Source of the DNA: a bacterium
GTDB taxonomy: Bacteria > Vulcanimicrobiota > Vulcanimicrobiia > Vulcanimicrobiales > Vulcanimicrobiaceae
Direction of reading: 5' to 3'
Assembly: GCA_021790935.1 (NCBI GenBank)
Contig: JAJYFL010000008.1
Location: 31,550-95,549, forward strand
DNA: 64,000 bases
Made by a program: the position numbers and the translations under genes. Shown one piece after another: positions 8,396 through 17,329 of this stretch. Each line of letters starts with the position of its first letter. The first letter of the stretch is position 1. Below the pieces are notes generated by a model. The model saw only the letters and a list, made by a program, of their open reading frames with translations. It was not told the DNA's origin and did not search any database.

Positions 8396-9588
8396 GTTCG
8401 GGCGAGGCGGAGAACGGCACCTCTCCCTTGGTGCGGCGCCTGGGGATGGCGGCCGCTGCGGTCGTCGTCATTCTGGTCCTATTCGCCGGCCTCAAGTGGT
8501 TTCTCTACGCTAGGACGCACGTGACGACGGGCGACGCGCAGATAGATGCGAACGCCGTCGACGTCACGAGCAAGATCAACGAACGCGTGGACAAAATCGT
8601 CGTGGACACCAACCAGCCGGTGCGTAAAGGCGAGCTCTTGATCGTACTCGACAACGCTACGGAGGTCGCTCGCGTCGCTCAAGCGCGGGCAGACTATCAA
8701 CTCGCAGTGGAGAACCAGGGGGCGCTCACGCAGCAGGGTACGGGCGGCGTCGCCCAGGCGCAAGCGAATATCGCCGGAGCATCCGCGCAGGTTCCGCTCT
8801 CGCAAGCCGGCGTGGCGGTTGCCCGAGCGCAAGTGCGGGTCTCGCAAGCGCAGGTACCGGCTGCCCGAGAGAATCTCGTGAAAGCGCAAGCAGATTACAA
8901 CCGTGTCGCGTCGCTGGTCTCCACCGGCGACCTGCCCGGCCAGCAGATCGATGCGGCGAGAGCTGCGCTCGCGCAAGCCGAGTCGCAATATCGCGCTGCG
9001 GTCGATGGCCTAACCGTTAGCCGCGCGGATCTCGCGGCAGCCGAGCAGCGCGTTGCTGCCTCGCAGGCGGGAATCGGCGCGGCACGCGGATCGTTGCAGC
9101 TCGCGCAGGGGAAACTCACGCAGGCGCAAGCCCCTAGCCAAGTCGCTGCCGCGCGCGCCGAGCTCGACATCGCCGAGCAAAATCTGGCGTATACCAAGAT
9201 TCGCTCGCCCATAGACGGTTTCGTCGGTGAGAAGAGCGTCGAGATCGGGCAGACCGTGGGAGCGGGCATGACGCTGCTGACGCTGATCCCCGATAGCGTC
9301 TTCATTACGGCGAATTTCAAGGAGACGGAGATGGGGAGCGTACGCGCGGGAGAGCCGGTCGACATCAACGTCGACGCATACAACGGCGTCAAGTTCCGCG
9401 GACGGGTGCTCTCGATAAATCCGGCGTCGCAGAATACCTACGCGCTGATCCCGGCACAGAACTCCACGGGCAATTTCGTCAAAGTCGCCCAGCGGATTCC
9501 GGTCAAGATCTCCATCGACGATCCCGATCCGTCCAGGTATCCGCTGCGTCCGGGCATGTCCGTCGAGGCGTCGGTCAAAGTTCGTTAG
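8392..9588 (+). CDS. emrA: EmrA-type membrane fusion protein (HlyD family)
   Basis: Periplasmic adaptor of a tripartite efflux pump linking EmrB and TolC. The 398 residues begin with a short cytoplasmic tail and one membrane helix (about 20-40). A lipoyl half-motif (THVTTGDAQIDANAVDVTSK) follows, then a long alpha-helical hairpin rich in AQA repeats (about 100-250), the second lipoyl half (YTKIRSPIDGFVGEKSVEIG) and a beta-barrel (ITANFKETEMGSVRAGEPV). It overlaps tetR by four bases and lies 15 bp before emrB. Confidence 0.9.
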   Translation: MSSGEAENGTSPLVRRLGMAAAAVVVILVLFAGLKWFLYARTHVTTGDAQIDANAVDVTSKINERVDKIVVDTNQPVRKGELLIVLDNATEVARVAQARADYQLAVENQGALTQQGTGGVAQAQANIAGASAQVPLSQAGVAVARAQVRVSQAQVPAARENLVKAQADYNRVASLVSTGDLPGQQIDAARAALAQAESQYRAAVDGLTVSRADLAAAEQRVAASQAGIGAARGSLQLAQGKLTQAQAPSQVAAARAELDIAEQNLAYTKIRSPIDGFVGEKSVEIGQTVGAGMTLLTLIPDSVFITANFKETEMGSVRAGEPVDINVDAYNGVKFRGRVLSINPASQNTYALIPAQNSTGNFVKVAQRIPVKISIDDPDPSRYPLRPGMSVEASVKVR

Positions 9589-9603
9589 CCCTTTGGCAAA
9601 TCG

Positions 9604-11148
9604 ATGAAAGCTTATGAAAGCAACGTCATCGAGTACGGTTGGCGCCGCAGGCTGGTGACGCTGGCCGTTATCATCGGGACGATGCTCGAGATCGTCGACA
9701 CGACGATCGTGAACGTTGCCCTGCCGAACATTCAGGGCAACTTTGGAGTGGCCGTCGATCAGGGCGCCTGGATCGTAACCGGCTACATCATCGCGAACGT
9801 TGTCGTCATTCCGATCGCTCCGTGGTTAGAGACGCGTTTCGGGCGGAGGAAACTCTATTTTTGGGCGATCGTAGGCTTCACGTTTGCATCGGCGATGTGC
9901 GGGCTTGCCGGCAGTTTCAACGCTCTCGTCTTTTGGCGCGTCGTTCAAGGCATGGGCGGCGGCGCCTTGCTCTCGACCTCTCAGGCTATCCTCCGCCAAA
10001 CCTATCCGCTGAGCGAGCAAGGTAAGGCGCAGGGAATCTTCTCGATGGGCGTTATCGTCGGGCCGGCAATCGGTCCGCTGATCGGCGGCATCGTTACCGA
10101 TCAACTCAGCTGGCGCTGGGCATTCTTTGTGAACCTCCCGATCGGCGTCTTGGCCGCTGCGATCGTCTACCTCGTCTTGCGCAACCCGGCCGCTCCCCAA
10201 AGGGACAAGAAGCTCGACTGGACCGGCTTAGGGCTGCTGGCACTAGGGTTGGGCTCGATGCAATACGTCCTGGATCAGGGGCAACGATACGATTGGTTCT
10301 CTGATCCGAACATCCGTCTGTTCAGTTTGCTGGCGGCAGGCGGTTTGATCGCCTTCGTTTTTTGGACGCTGAGATCGAAAATTCCGGTAGTCAACCTGCA
10401 TATCTTGCGGTACCGGGTCGTCGCCGTCGGCAGTCTGCTGGGCGCCGTCCTCGGTGCGAGCCTTTACGGCACGATCGTCATCTTGCCGCAGTACGTCCAA
10501 AACTCACTCGGCTTTACGGCGACGCTCTCGGGCGAATTGATCTTGATGCGCGCAACGGCAGTCGCGTTCTTCACGCCGATCATCGCCATCATCGTTACGC
10601 GCGGAAAAGCCGACACGCGCTGGTTTATCGTCTCCGGCTTCGTCATGCTGGGCATCTCCAACTGGATGCTCGCCGCCGTGACGACCGAACAATCCGCGTA
10701 CTGGACGTTTTTTTGGCCGTTGGTAATCAGCGGGGTCGGCCTTTCGCAGATATTCGTTCCGCTCTCGGTGACGGTCCTCGGCGGCGTTCCGCAAAACGAC
10801 GTCGCGGCGGCAGCGTCGTTCTTCAATCTCGCCCGCCAGGTGGGGGGCAGCATCTCTACGGCGCTCCTGGTGACGCTCCTCGTGCGTGGCGTCACGCAAC
10901 ATCAAAGCGCGCTCGATGGTGCCGTCACCCTGCACGCAACGTCCACGCTGCATTTTCTCCAAGCGAACGGGGGCGAGCATTCGCTTCGCGCCCTGCACGA
11001 TCTCGCGAGGCTGGTAACGCAACAAGCGCTGGTGCTCTCGTATGCCGACACCTCGCGTTGGGTAGCGATAATCTCGATTCTCTTGGCCCCGCTCGTGGGG
11101 CTGCTGCGCCGTCCGCGTCTGCCGGGCATTCCCTTGAAAGCCGAATAG
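9604..11148 (+). CDS. emrB: EmrB-type DHA2 family MFS drug exporter
   Basis: Inner-membrane proton-coupled drug exporter of the 14-helix DHA2 family, 514 residues. MLEIVDTTIVNVALPNIQ in helix 1 is the family motif; WIVTGYIIANVVVIPIAPWL follows, and RFGRRKLYF is the loop 2-3 motif. Motif C appears as GVIVGPAIGPLIGGIVTD. With EmrA and TolC it can move hydrophobic compounds across both membranes. The substrate is unknown. Confidence 0.92.
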   Translation: MKAYESNVIEYGWRRRLVTLAVIIGTMLEIVDTTIVNVALPNIQGNFGVAVDQGAWIVTGYIIANVVVIPIAPWLETRFGRRKLYFWAIVGFTFASAMCGLAGSFNALVFWRVVQGMGGGALLSTSQAILRQTYPLSEQGKAQGIFSMGVIVGPAIGPLIGGIVTDQLSWRWAFFVNLPIGVLAAAIVYLVLRNPAAPQRDKKLDWTGLGLLALGLGSMQYVLDQGQRYDWFSDPNIRLFSLLAAGGLIAFVFWTLRSKIPVVNLHILRYRVVAVGSLLGAVLGASLYGTIVILPQYVQNSLGFTATLSGELILMRATAVAFFTPIIAIIVTRGKADTRWFIVSGFVMLGISNWMLAAVTTEQSAYWTFFWPLVISGVGLSQIFVPLSVTVLGGVPQNDVAAAASFFNLARQVGGSISTALLVTLLVRGVTQHQSALDGAVTLHATSTLHFLQANGGEHSLRALHDLARLVTQQALVLSYADTSRWVAIISILLAPLVGLLRRPRLPGIPLKAE

Positions 11149-11156
11149 GAGTTCTC

Positions 11157-13007
11157 GTGTACCGACGTCTTCTCGCACTACTCGCTTTAGCCGGATGCGG
11201 CGCGCTCTGCGCCGCGCCGGCCATGGCAAAGCCCGCCCTCGCGAGCGCGTTGCGTCCGCATCCGACACCGGCGCCGCGCGTAACCCTTCCGCCTCCACCA
11301 CCGGCTGTGGTGCTGCCGCCGGTACCCGCCGTGGCGCGCGGCTATGCCGCTCCGTCCGCGAACGTGCCGTCGGCCGAGATCGAAGGCGTGACGCAGCGAC
11401 CGTTCGTCGGGCTAACGCTCGAAAATGCGATCGGCATGGCGCTCTCGCAAAATCCCGACCTTGCGGTCGCACGGGCCGATCGCGCGATTGCGGGCTACCA
11501 AATTCAAGCGGCGAAGGGTGCCTACGATATTCGCCTCTCCTTACAGCCGTCGTATCAATACGCGAAGACGGCTCCGTCGAACTCGTTCTTTGCCGGACCC
11601 AATTTCGGGCCGCTCGTCTCGGAGACGACCGGCGTCTCCGCCGGCGCCTCGGGCATACTGCGCGGCGGACAGCAGTACAGCGTGAGCGTACAAGGCGGCA
11701 GCGCCTTCAGCAACAACGTCATAAACGCGTTCGACCCAACCTATCCAACGTTGTTTTCGGTCGATTTTTCCCAGCCGCTCGCGCGTGGAGCCGGCATCAA
11801 TCCCGCCGGCCGAGCGCTGCAATTAGCGCAGATAAATGCCGATGCCGTCAACGCACAGACGCTTGTGGGCGTAGAGAGCACCGTCGCGCAGGTCGAGGAT
11901 TCATACTGGGATCTCGTGGCTGCGTGGCGTAACGTGGCGATTGCGGAGGAGGCGCTGAAGCAAGCTGTCGCGCAGCAGCGCAGCAACGAGCGCCTTGCCA
12001 AGCGCGGCGCGAGCGCCCCGATCGACGTCGTGCAATCGAACACCCAGGTCGAGATATTCCAGGACAACGTTTTTTCGGCGCTGCAGAGCGTCGCCCAGAT
12101 CCAGAATCGGCTCAAGGAGCTTCTCTTAGCCAACCCGGCGGATCCGGCGTGGGCGGCCAACATCGTGCCGACCACCCCGGTGCTGCAGCTTCCAAGGCAG
12201 CCGTCGCTCGCCGCCTTGGTGATGACGGCCCTTCGAAACCGTCCGGAGATCGCTCGCATACGTGACGAACGCCGCGCGGCCGACGTTGACTTGGCATATG
12301 CGGAGAATCGCTTGAAGCCGCAGATCGACCTGAACCTCGGCTATACCAGCAACGGTTTCGCCGGTCAGCCGACCAATCCCAATGCGAGTCCGTTCGCGCA
12401 GAGCAGCGCACAGCAGGTCGTCGCGATCGATCAGCTGATCGCCGCGGTGAACAGATCGCTCCCCGCTAACCAGCAGATACCGTACTTGATGCAAGCGAAC
12501 GCCCCGGTCCCGGGATACTTGATCGGCGATCTCGGCCAATCGATCAAGAACCTGACGGCCGAAAAGTTTCCGAGCTTTTCCGCCGGCATTCTGGTGACCC
12601 TGCCGCTGGGGCACGACACCGCACACGCGGATCTGGCGATCGCGCGAGAGCGCGAACGCATCGCACGCCTGCAGGAGGCAAGTATTATCCAGCGCGTGAC
12701 CGTGGAAGTGCGCGATGCCTTGCAGGCCTACAAGAGCGCCATCGCCCGGCTGATTGCAGCGCGCGCGGCCGCGCAGGCTTCGCAGCAGGTGCTGGCAAGC
12801 GAGATGCGGCGGTTCCGCAACGGTGCCTCCACCACGTTCCTGGTCCTGCAGCGACAAGTAGAGCTCGCCGATAACCGCGGTCGCGAGCTGCAGGCGCAGA
12901 CGGATCTCAATAAGGCGGTCGTGGAGATCGAACGCTCCACCGGATCGATCCTGAAAGACAACGATGTCGACCTGACGACGTTAGGCGCAGGAGCACTCAA
13001 GCCATGA
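11157..13007 (+). CDS. TolC-like outer-membrane efflux protein
   Basis: Outer-membrane channel of the pump, 616 residues. The GTG at 11157 is chosen because AGGAG lies six bases upstream and the next codons give a signal peptide (YRRLLALLALAGCGALC), cleaved either at the LAGC lipobox or after APAMA. A proline-rich stretch (about 35-65) precedes two outer-membrane-efflux repeats. The first starts at LTLENAIGMALSQNPDL; the second includes FPSFSAGILVTLPLGHDTA and the long coiled coil ending in FLVLQRQVELADNR. Its presence shows an outer membrane. The frame stays open far upstream, but that part is a shadow of emrB. Confidence 0.9.
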   Translation: MYRRLLALLALAGCGALCAAPAMAKPALASALRPHPTPAPRVTLPPPPPAVVLPPVPAVARGYAAPSANVPSAEIEGVTQRPFVGLTLENAIGMALSQNPDLAVARADRAIAGYQIQAAKGAYDIRLSLQPSYQYAKTAPSNSFFAGPNFGPLVSETTGVSAGASGILRGGQQYSVSVQGGSAFSNNVINAFDPTYPTLFSVDFSQPLARGAGINPAGRALQLAQINADAVNAQTLVGVESTVAQVEDSYWDLVAAWRNVAIAEEALKQAVAQQRSNERLAKRGASAPIDVVQSNTQVEIFQDNVFSALQSVAQIQNRLKELLLANPADPAWAANIVPTTPVLQLPRQPSLAALVMTALRNRPEIARIRDERRAADVDLAYAENRLKPQIDLNLGYTSNGFAGQPTNPNASPFAQSSAQQVVAIDQLIAAVNRSLPANQQIPYLMQANAPVPGYLIGDLGQSIKNLTAEKFPSFSAGILVTLPLGHDTAHADLAIARERERIARLQEASIIQRVTVEVRDALQAYKSAIARLIAARAAAQASQQVLASEMRRFRNGASTTFLVLQRQVELADNRGRELQAQTDLNKAVVEIERSTGSILKDNDVDLTTLGAGALKP

Positions 13008-13138
13008 AGGAGAAGATCATGCAGTCCGGTCACTCACCCCTTCGCAGACTCTCGGAACGAAAGATCCAGGAGCGTAACGCCGTCCTATACCGGCGTGAAC
13101 TCGAGCGCTGGAACCATCGCGTTCCGGTCCTCAAGTAG
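13004..13138 (+). CDS. Small basic protein of 44 residues, translationally coupled to the TolC gene
   Basis: An ATG at 13004 overlaps the TolC stop (ATGA) and opens a 44-codon frame ending at TAG 13136-13138. The product has many Arg and Lys residues (for example LRRLSERKIQERN and YRRELERWNHRV) and would form one or two amphipathic helices. A second ATG at 13019 is possible. The four-base overlap is the same coupling used throughout this operon, which argues for a real gene. It overlaps the 3' end of pgl by eight bases, tail to tail. No function recognised. Confidence 0.45.
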   Translation: MKEKIMQSGHSPLRRLSERKIQERNAVLYRRELERWNHRVPVLK

Positions 13139-13874
13139 CGCGCAGGCTGTCGGCGGCGTCCCGATCGACCAGCCACGTCAAGCGCCCGGCCCGCGGCGCG
13201 ACGATCTGCACCGGATAGGTCGTCGGAACGTACGGCCCCTCCAGCACCGATGCCAGGATCGTGGCCTTCTGCGCTCCCTGCGCGGCAATCGCGACGTGGC
13301 GAGCGTTGTTGATCGCGCGTGGCGTGAGCGTGAGGCGATAGGCCTGCATTGCCTCGACGTATGGCGCGCGCACGAGATCCGCGTCGCCGGTCATCGGGTC
13401 CGTGCCGGGAAAGAGCGAGGCCGTGTGACCGTCCGAGCCCATCCCTAGCAATACCAAGTCGAACGCCGGCGGATCGCCGAGATCCGCGCGCAGCATCTCC
13501 GCGTACAGGCGTGCGGCCTCGGTCGGGTCGTCTTCGCCGCGCATGCGGCGAACGTTCGGCGGTGGGATCGGCACGGCCCGAAGGAACGTATCGCAGGCCA
13601 TCTTGTAATTCGACTGCTCGTCGTCCGGCCCGACGCAGCGCTCGTCGCCGAAGTATACGAATACGTCTTGCCACGCGACCTGTGCGGCACGCCGCTGGGC
13701 CGCTAAGAGCGCGTACGCGGCGCGAGGGGTGGTCCCTCCGGCCAGCGCTACGTAAAAGGCGCCGCGCTCGGCAACGGCGGCCTGCGCCCGGTCGACGAAG
13801 AGATCGGCGAGCGCGGCGGCCAGTTTCTCGGCGTCCGGGTAGATCCGAATCTCGCTGCGGTTATGCGTCGTCAG
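13131..13874 (-). CDS. pgl: 6-phosphogluconolactonase (Pgl/DevB type)
   Basis: Hydrolyses 6-phosphogluconolactone to 6-phosphogluconate. The sugar-phosphate isomerase-like fold is shown by ALAGGTTPRAAYALL, VFVYFGDERCVGPDDEQSN and LVLLGMGSDGHTASLFPG. About 247 residues is the usual length. There is no ATG, GTG or TTG in the expected place. The best start is a CTG (13872-13874) with GGAG eight bases upstream, overlapping the end of opcA. Last gene of the pentose-phosphate operon. Confidence 0.9.
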   Translation of the reverse strand: MTTHNRSEIRIYPDAEKLAAALADLFVDRAQAAVAERGAFYVALAGGTTPRAAYALLAAQRRAAQVAWQDVFVYFGDERCVGPDDEQSNYKMACDTFLRAVPIPPPNVRRMRGEDDPTEAARLYAEMLRADLGDPPAFDLVLLGMGSDGHTASLFPGTDPMTGDADLVRAPYVEAMQAYRLTLTPRAINNARHVAIAAQGAQKATILASVLEGPYVPTTYPVQIVAPRAGRLTWLVDRDAADSLRAT

Positions 13875-14880
13875 ATCGATTGCTCCGGCGTTCGAGTATG
13901 GCCCGCGCCATTGCGAGCGAGCTGCGGAATACGTCGTCGCGGCGCGGGGAGAGGATAGCGCGTTCGATGAGTGCGACGATATCGATATGGTGCAGGGGAA
14001 CGCAGCGTTCCGGGCGCGCAAACTTTCCCGAAACCGTGAGGGCGGCGAGATCGGCGGTGCCGGGCTCGAGCGCCGCGGTAAACGTCGAGTCAGCGGATTC
14101 AAGCGCGATGCGGCGCACGCGTCGCGGTTCTCCCTCGCGTGCGATGGTGAAGTGAATCTCGGCGCCGGCGCTATCGTAAAACGCGTCGCCCGTATGAGGC
14201 TGCCAGCCGAGCCGGCTAGCGAGCCAGCCGACGATATACAGCGCCTCCGAGTCGGACCCAGCGGCGATGTCGATGCGCGAGATCGTGCCGATCTCGCTTG
14301 CGAGCTCGGGATCGTCGAAGAATTGCGCGATCATATCCTGCCACGAAAGCAGGCGCATGTACGCGAGGTCGTGGATGGCGATGCGCTCGTGCGCCTCGAC
14401 GAAACCGGCGAGTTCGCGCAACGTCTCCGCGGTGCTATCTGAACGCGACGTATCGACGACGAGGCAATCGGCGATCTCGGAGAGGCGCCCCAGCCGTTCG
14501 TCGCCGGCGACGTGCGCTCCAGCCCAGTAGAGGATGGTTTCGACGTTTGGGACCACGAGCGCGTGTGCGACCGAGAAGAGGTCGGGCGCCTGCATGCCGC
14601 TCACGCCGATTGCGACCTGCTGGCTTCCCGTCATCAGCGTGTGCTCGATCTCGCGCATCGAGCTGTGCACGGAATGCGTGCCGGCTTCGTGGGCGGCGTC
14701 GAGCACGACGACGCGCGAAGGGTGGCGCCGCGCAATCTCGCCGGTTCGCTCGACGATCCATTCGCAGAGGTTTGGGTCGTCGACGAGCGCGACGAGGTTC
14801 ATGGTGATCGTCGAGACGCCGACGCCCTCGCCGCGCTCCCGCGCCAGTTCGTCGAGGATCTGCGTGACGTCGAGGCTCAT
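13861..14880 (-). CDS. opcA: Glucose-6-phosphate dehydrogenase assembly protein OpcA
   Basis: OpcA-family protein of 339 residues, needed for assembly or activity of Zwf in cyanobacteria and actinobacteria. It begins MSLDVTQILDELARERG; the VSTITMNLVALVDD segment and the SRVVVLD strand match the family. The ATG at 14880 overlaps the zwf stop by four bases. Its place directly behind zwf supports the role; its presence is typical of Terrabacteria rather than Proteobacteria. Confidence 0.85.
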   Translation of the reverse strand: MSLDVTQILDELARERGEGVGVSTITMNLVALVDDPNLCEWIVERTGEIARRHPSRVVVLDAAHEAGTHSVHSSMREIEHTLMTGSQQVAIGVSGMQAPDLFSVAHALVVPNVETILYWAGAHVAGDERLGRLSEIADCLVVDTSRSDSTAETLRELAGFVEAHERIAIHDLAYMRLLSWQDMIAQFFDDPELASEIGTISRIDIAAGSDSEALYIVGWLASRLGWQPHTGDAFYDSAGAEIHFTIAREGEPRRVRRIALESADSTFTAALEPGTADLAALTVSGKFARPERCVPLHHIDIVALIERAILSPRRDDVFRSSLAMARAILERRSNRSDDA

Positions 14881-16418
14881 AGCGGCCGCCACTTGGGGTT
14901 CATTGCCGCTGCGGACTCGGGCCCTTGGCTTCCGGCGGCGTAGTTGGGAAAGTTGCGGTCGCGGATCGAGAGCCAGACGTCGAGGACCGGCATGACGATC
15001 TCCCACGCTCTCTGCACGGCGTCCCAGCGCGTGAAGAGCGTGGCGTCGCCGCGGATGGCGTCGCCGATCAGGCGCTCGTACGCCGGCGCCGACTGCACGC
15101 CGAAACCGGTTCCGTAGTTGAAATCCATCGTGACGCTGCGAATGTGATTCTTCGGGCCGGGGACCTTGGCGTTGAAACGCATCGAGATGCCCTCTTCGGG
15201 CTGAATCTTGATGACGAGGACGTTCTGCTCGATCGTGTCGCTCTTCTCGCCGAAGAGGCGGTGCGGGATCTGGTTGAACGTGATCGCGACCTCGGAGACC
15301 TTGCGAGCCAGCCGCTTGCCACTGCGCAGGTAAAATGGAACGCCGGCCCAGCGCCAGTTGTTTACGTGCAGGCGCAGGGCCGCAAAGGTCTCGGTATTGG
15401 AGTCCGGGGCGACGTCGGTCTCGCTGCGATAGGCGGCGACCGGCTCTCCCTCGACCGAACCTGTCCCGTACTGCCCACGCGCGCTCATCTGGAAGACGCC
15501 CTCCGGTTGCGGAGGTTCGATGGCGGAGAATACCTTGAACTTCTCGTTGCGGATCGCATCGGCGTCTGAAGAGGCCGGCGGTTCCATCGCAACCAAGGCG
15601 AAGAGGTTCATCACGTGGTTCTGAATCATGTCGCGCAGCGCGCCGGCGTTGTCGTAGTAGCCGCCGCGCTGTTCGACGCCGAGCGTTTCGGCCGCGGTGA
15701 TCTGCACGGATTCGACGTAGTTTCGGTTCCATATCGGCTCGAAGATTCCGTTTGCGAAGCGCAGCGCCATTATGTCTTGTACGGGTTCCTTCCCCAGATA
15801 GTGGTCGATGCGGTAGACGTGGCCTTCGTCAAACACTTTTTCGACTTCGGCTTGGAGGGCGCGCGCGGAATCCAGATCCGTGCCGAACGGCTTCTCGACG
15901 ATGACGCGCGTCCAGCCCGCAGGGTTGTTGCGCGGGTCGAGTCCGGCACGTTTGATCTGGGCGACGATCTTCGGAAAGACTGAGGGCGGCGTCGCCAAAT
16001 AGAAGACCCGGTTCCCGGCGGTGCCGATCTTTTTGTCGTTCGATTCGAGCAGCGCTTTGAGCTGCTTGAAATGTGACGTATCGTCGAAGTCCGCCGTGAT
16101 GTAGCCGATGCGCGCGACCAAATCGCTCCAGAGCGATTCTTTGGCCGGACCCGAGCGCGAGAACTCGTCGACGGACTGCTTGCAGTACTCTCGGAAGGAA
16201 TCGTCCGAAAACGGCGTGCGCGCAAAGCCGATCAGTCCGAAATTCGTCGGCAGGATGTCGTCGAGCCGCAGGTTGTAGATGGCCGGCATCAGCATGCGCT
16301 TGAAGAGATCGCCGCTGGCGCCGAAGAATACGACGTTGCACGGATCGGCGATGCGCCCGCTGTCGATGCCCGCGCGCAACGGGTTCGCGGGCGTTGGCGT
16401 AACGTGGGCTATCGCCAC
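14877..16418 (-). CDS. zwf: Glucose-6-phosphate 1-dehydrogenase
   Basis: First step of the oxidative pentose-phosphate pathway: glucose 6-phosphate + NADP+ to 6-phosphogluconolactone. The 513 residues are full length. FFGASGDLFKRML near residue 31 is the nucleotide-binding loop, EKPFGTDL follows, and RIDHYLGKE near residue 200 holds the catalytic His and substrate-binding Lys. The start is GTG at 16418, sharing one base with the gnd stop (TAGTG). Confidence 0.96.
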   Translation of the reverse strand: MAIAHVTPTPANPLRAGIDSGRIADPCNVVFFGASGDLFKRMLMPAIYNLRLDDILPTNFGLIGFARTPFSDDSFREYCKQSVDEFSRSGPAKESLWSDLVARIGYITADFDDTSHFKQLKALLESNDKKIGTAGNRVFYLATPPSVFPKIVAQIKRAGLDPRNNPAGWTRVIVEKPFGTDLDSARALQAEVEKVFDEGHVYRIDHYLGKEPVQDIMALRFANGIFEPIWNRNYVESVQITAAETLGVEQRGGYYDNAGALRDMIQNHVMNLFALVAMEPPASSDADAIRNEKFKVFSAIEPPQPEGVFQMSARGQYGTGSVEGEPVAAYRSETDVAPDSNTETFAALRLHVNNWRWAGVPFYLRSGKRLARKVSEVAITFNQIPHRLFGEKSDTIEQNVLVIKIQPEEGISMRFNAKVPGPKNHIRSVTMDFNYGTGFGVQSAPAYERLIGDAIRGDATLFTRWDAVQRAWEIVMPVLDVWLSIRDRNFPNYAAGSQGPESAAAMNPKWRPL

Positions 16419-17320
16419 TATCGTTCCGCCTTAACCGCGTGTCCGCCGAACTGATTGCGTAGCGCGGCTATCACTTTCGCGCTGAACGACTCGTCTTGCC
16501 GCGAGGCAAAGCGCGCAAGTAGTGCGAGCGTGATGACCGGTGCCGGCACGTCCTCGTCGATCGCGGCTTGCACCGTCCAACGCCCTTCGCCGGTGTCGTC
16601 GACGTAGCCGCGAATATCGGCGAGCTTGGGGTCGCCGGCGAAGGCAAGTACGGCAAGTTCGAGCAACCACGAGCGTACGACGCTCCCGTGACCCCAGATC
16701 TCTGCGAGTTGCTTCAAATCAAACGCAAACGGCGACTTCTCGAGAATTTCGAAGCCCTCGCCGTAGGCCTGCAGCATCCCGTATTCGATGCCGTTGTGCA
16801 CCATCTTCGAGAAGTGGCCCGCTCCGGCGCGCCCGACGTGAGCGTAACCGCCCGGCGGTGCGAGAGCGGTGAAGATCGGCTCGCATATCTTGACCGCGTC
16901 GTCGTCGCCGCCGACCATCAAGCAGTAGCCCTCTTTCAGTCCCCAGACTCCGCCGCTGGTCCCGGCGTCCACCAGGGAGACGCCTTTGGCCTTGCAGCGA
17001 TCGTAGGCGGCCAGTCCGTCCTTATAGTTCGAATTGCCGCCGTCGACGATGACGTCGCCGCGCTGAAGCGACCGGAGCAGCTCGTCGATGGTGTCGCCGG
17101 TGGCCGCACCCGAAGGAACCATAACCCATACGACGCGCGGCGTGCTGCCGAGCTTTGCGGCGAGATCCGCGAGCGAGCCGGCGGCCGTCGCCCCGCCGCC
17201 GGCGGCGCTCTTGACGGCATCGGGGCTGCGATCGTATGCGACGACCTGGTGCCCGTGCTGCAAGAGGCGCGTCGTCATATTTGCGCCCATCTTGCCGAGC
17301 CCAACCATTCCTATCTGCAT
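16418..17320 (-). CDS. gnd: 6-phosphogluconate dehydrogenase, decarboxylating (short form)
   Basis: Oxidises and decarboxylates 6-phosphogluconate to ribulose 5-phosphate. At 300 residues it is the short GndA-like form rather than the 470-residue enzyme. It has MVGLGKMGANM, DGGNSNYKDG, GTSGGVWGLKEGYCLMVGG and GAGHFSKMVHNGIEYGMLQA, with catalytic Lys and Glu in the last block. The short form often prefers NAD+ (family knowledge). Nine bases separate it from the upstream tal-pgi gene. Confidence 0.94.
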   Translation of the reverse strand: MQIGMVGLGKMGANMTTRLLQHGHQVVAYDRSPDAVKSAAGGGATAAGSLADLAAKLGSTPRVVWVMVPSGAATGDTIDELLRSLQRGDVIVDGGNSNYKDGLAAYDRCKAKGVSLVDAGTSGGVWGLKEGYCLMVGGDDDAVKICEPIFTALAPPGGYAHVGRAGAGHFSKMVHNGIEYGMLQAYGEGFEILEKSPFAFDLKQLAEIWGHGSVVRSWLLELAVLAFAGDPKLADIRGYVDDTGEGRWTVQAAIDEDVPAPVITLALLARFASRQDESFSAKVIAALRNQFGGHAVKAER

Positions 17321-17329
17321 GTCGTTCCC

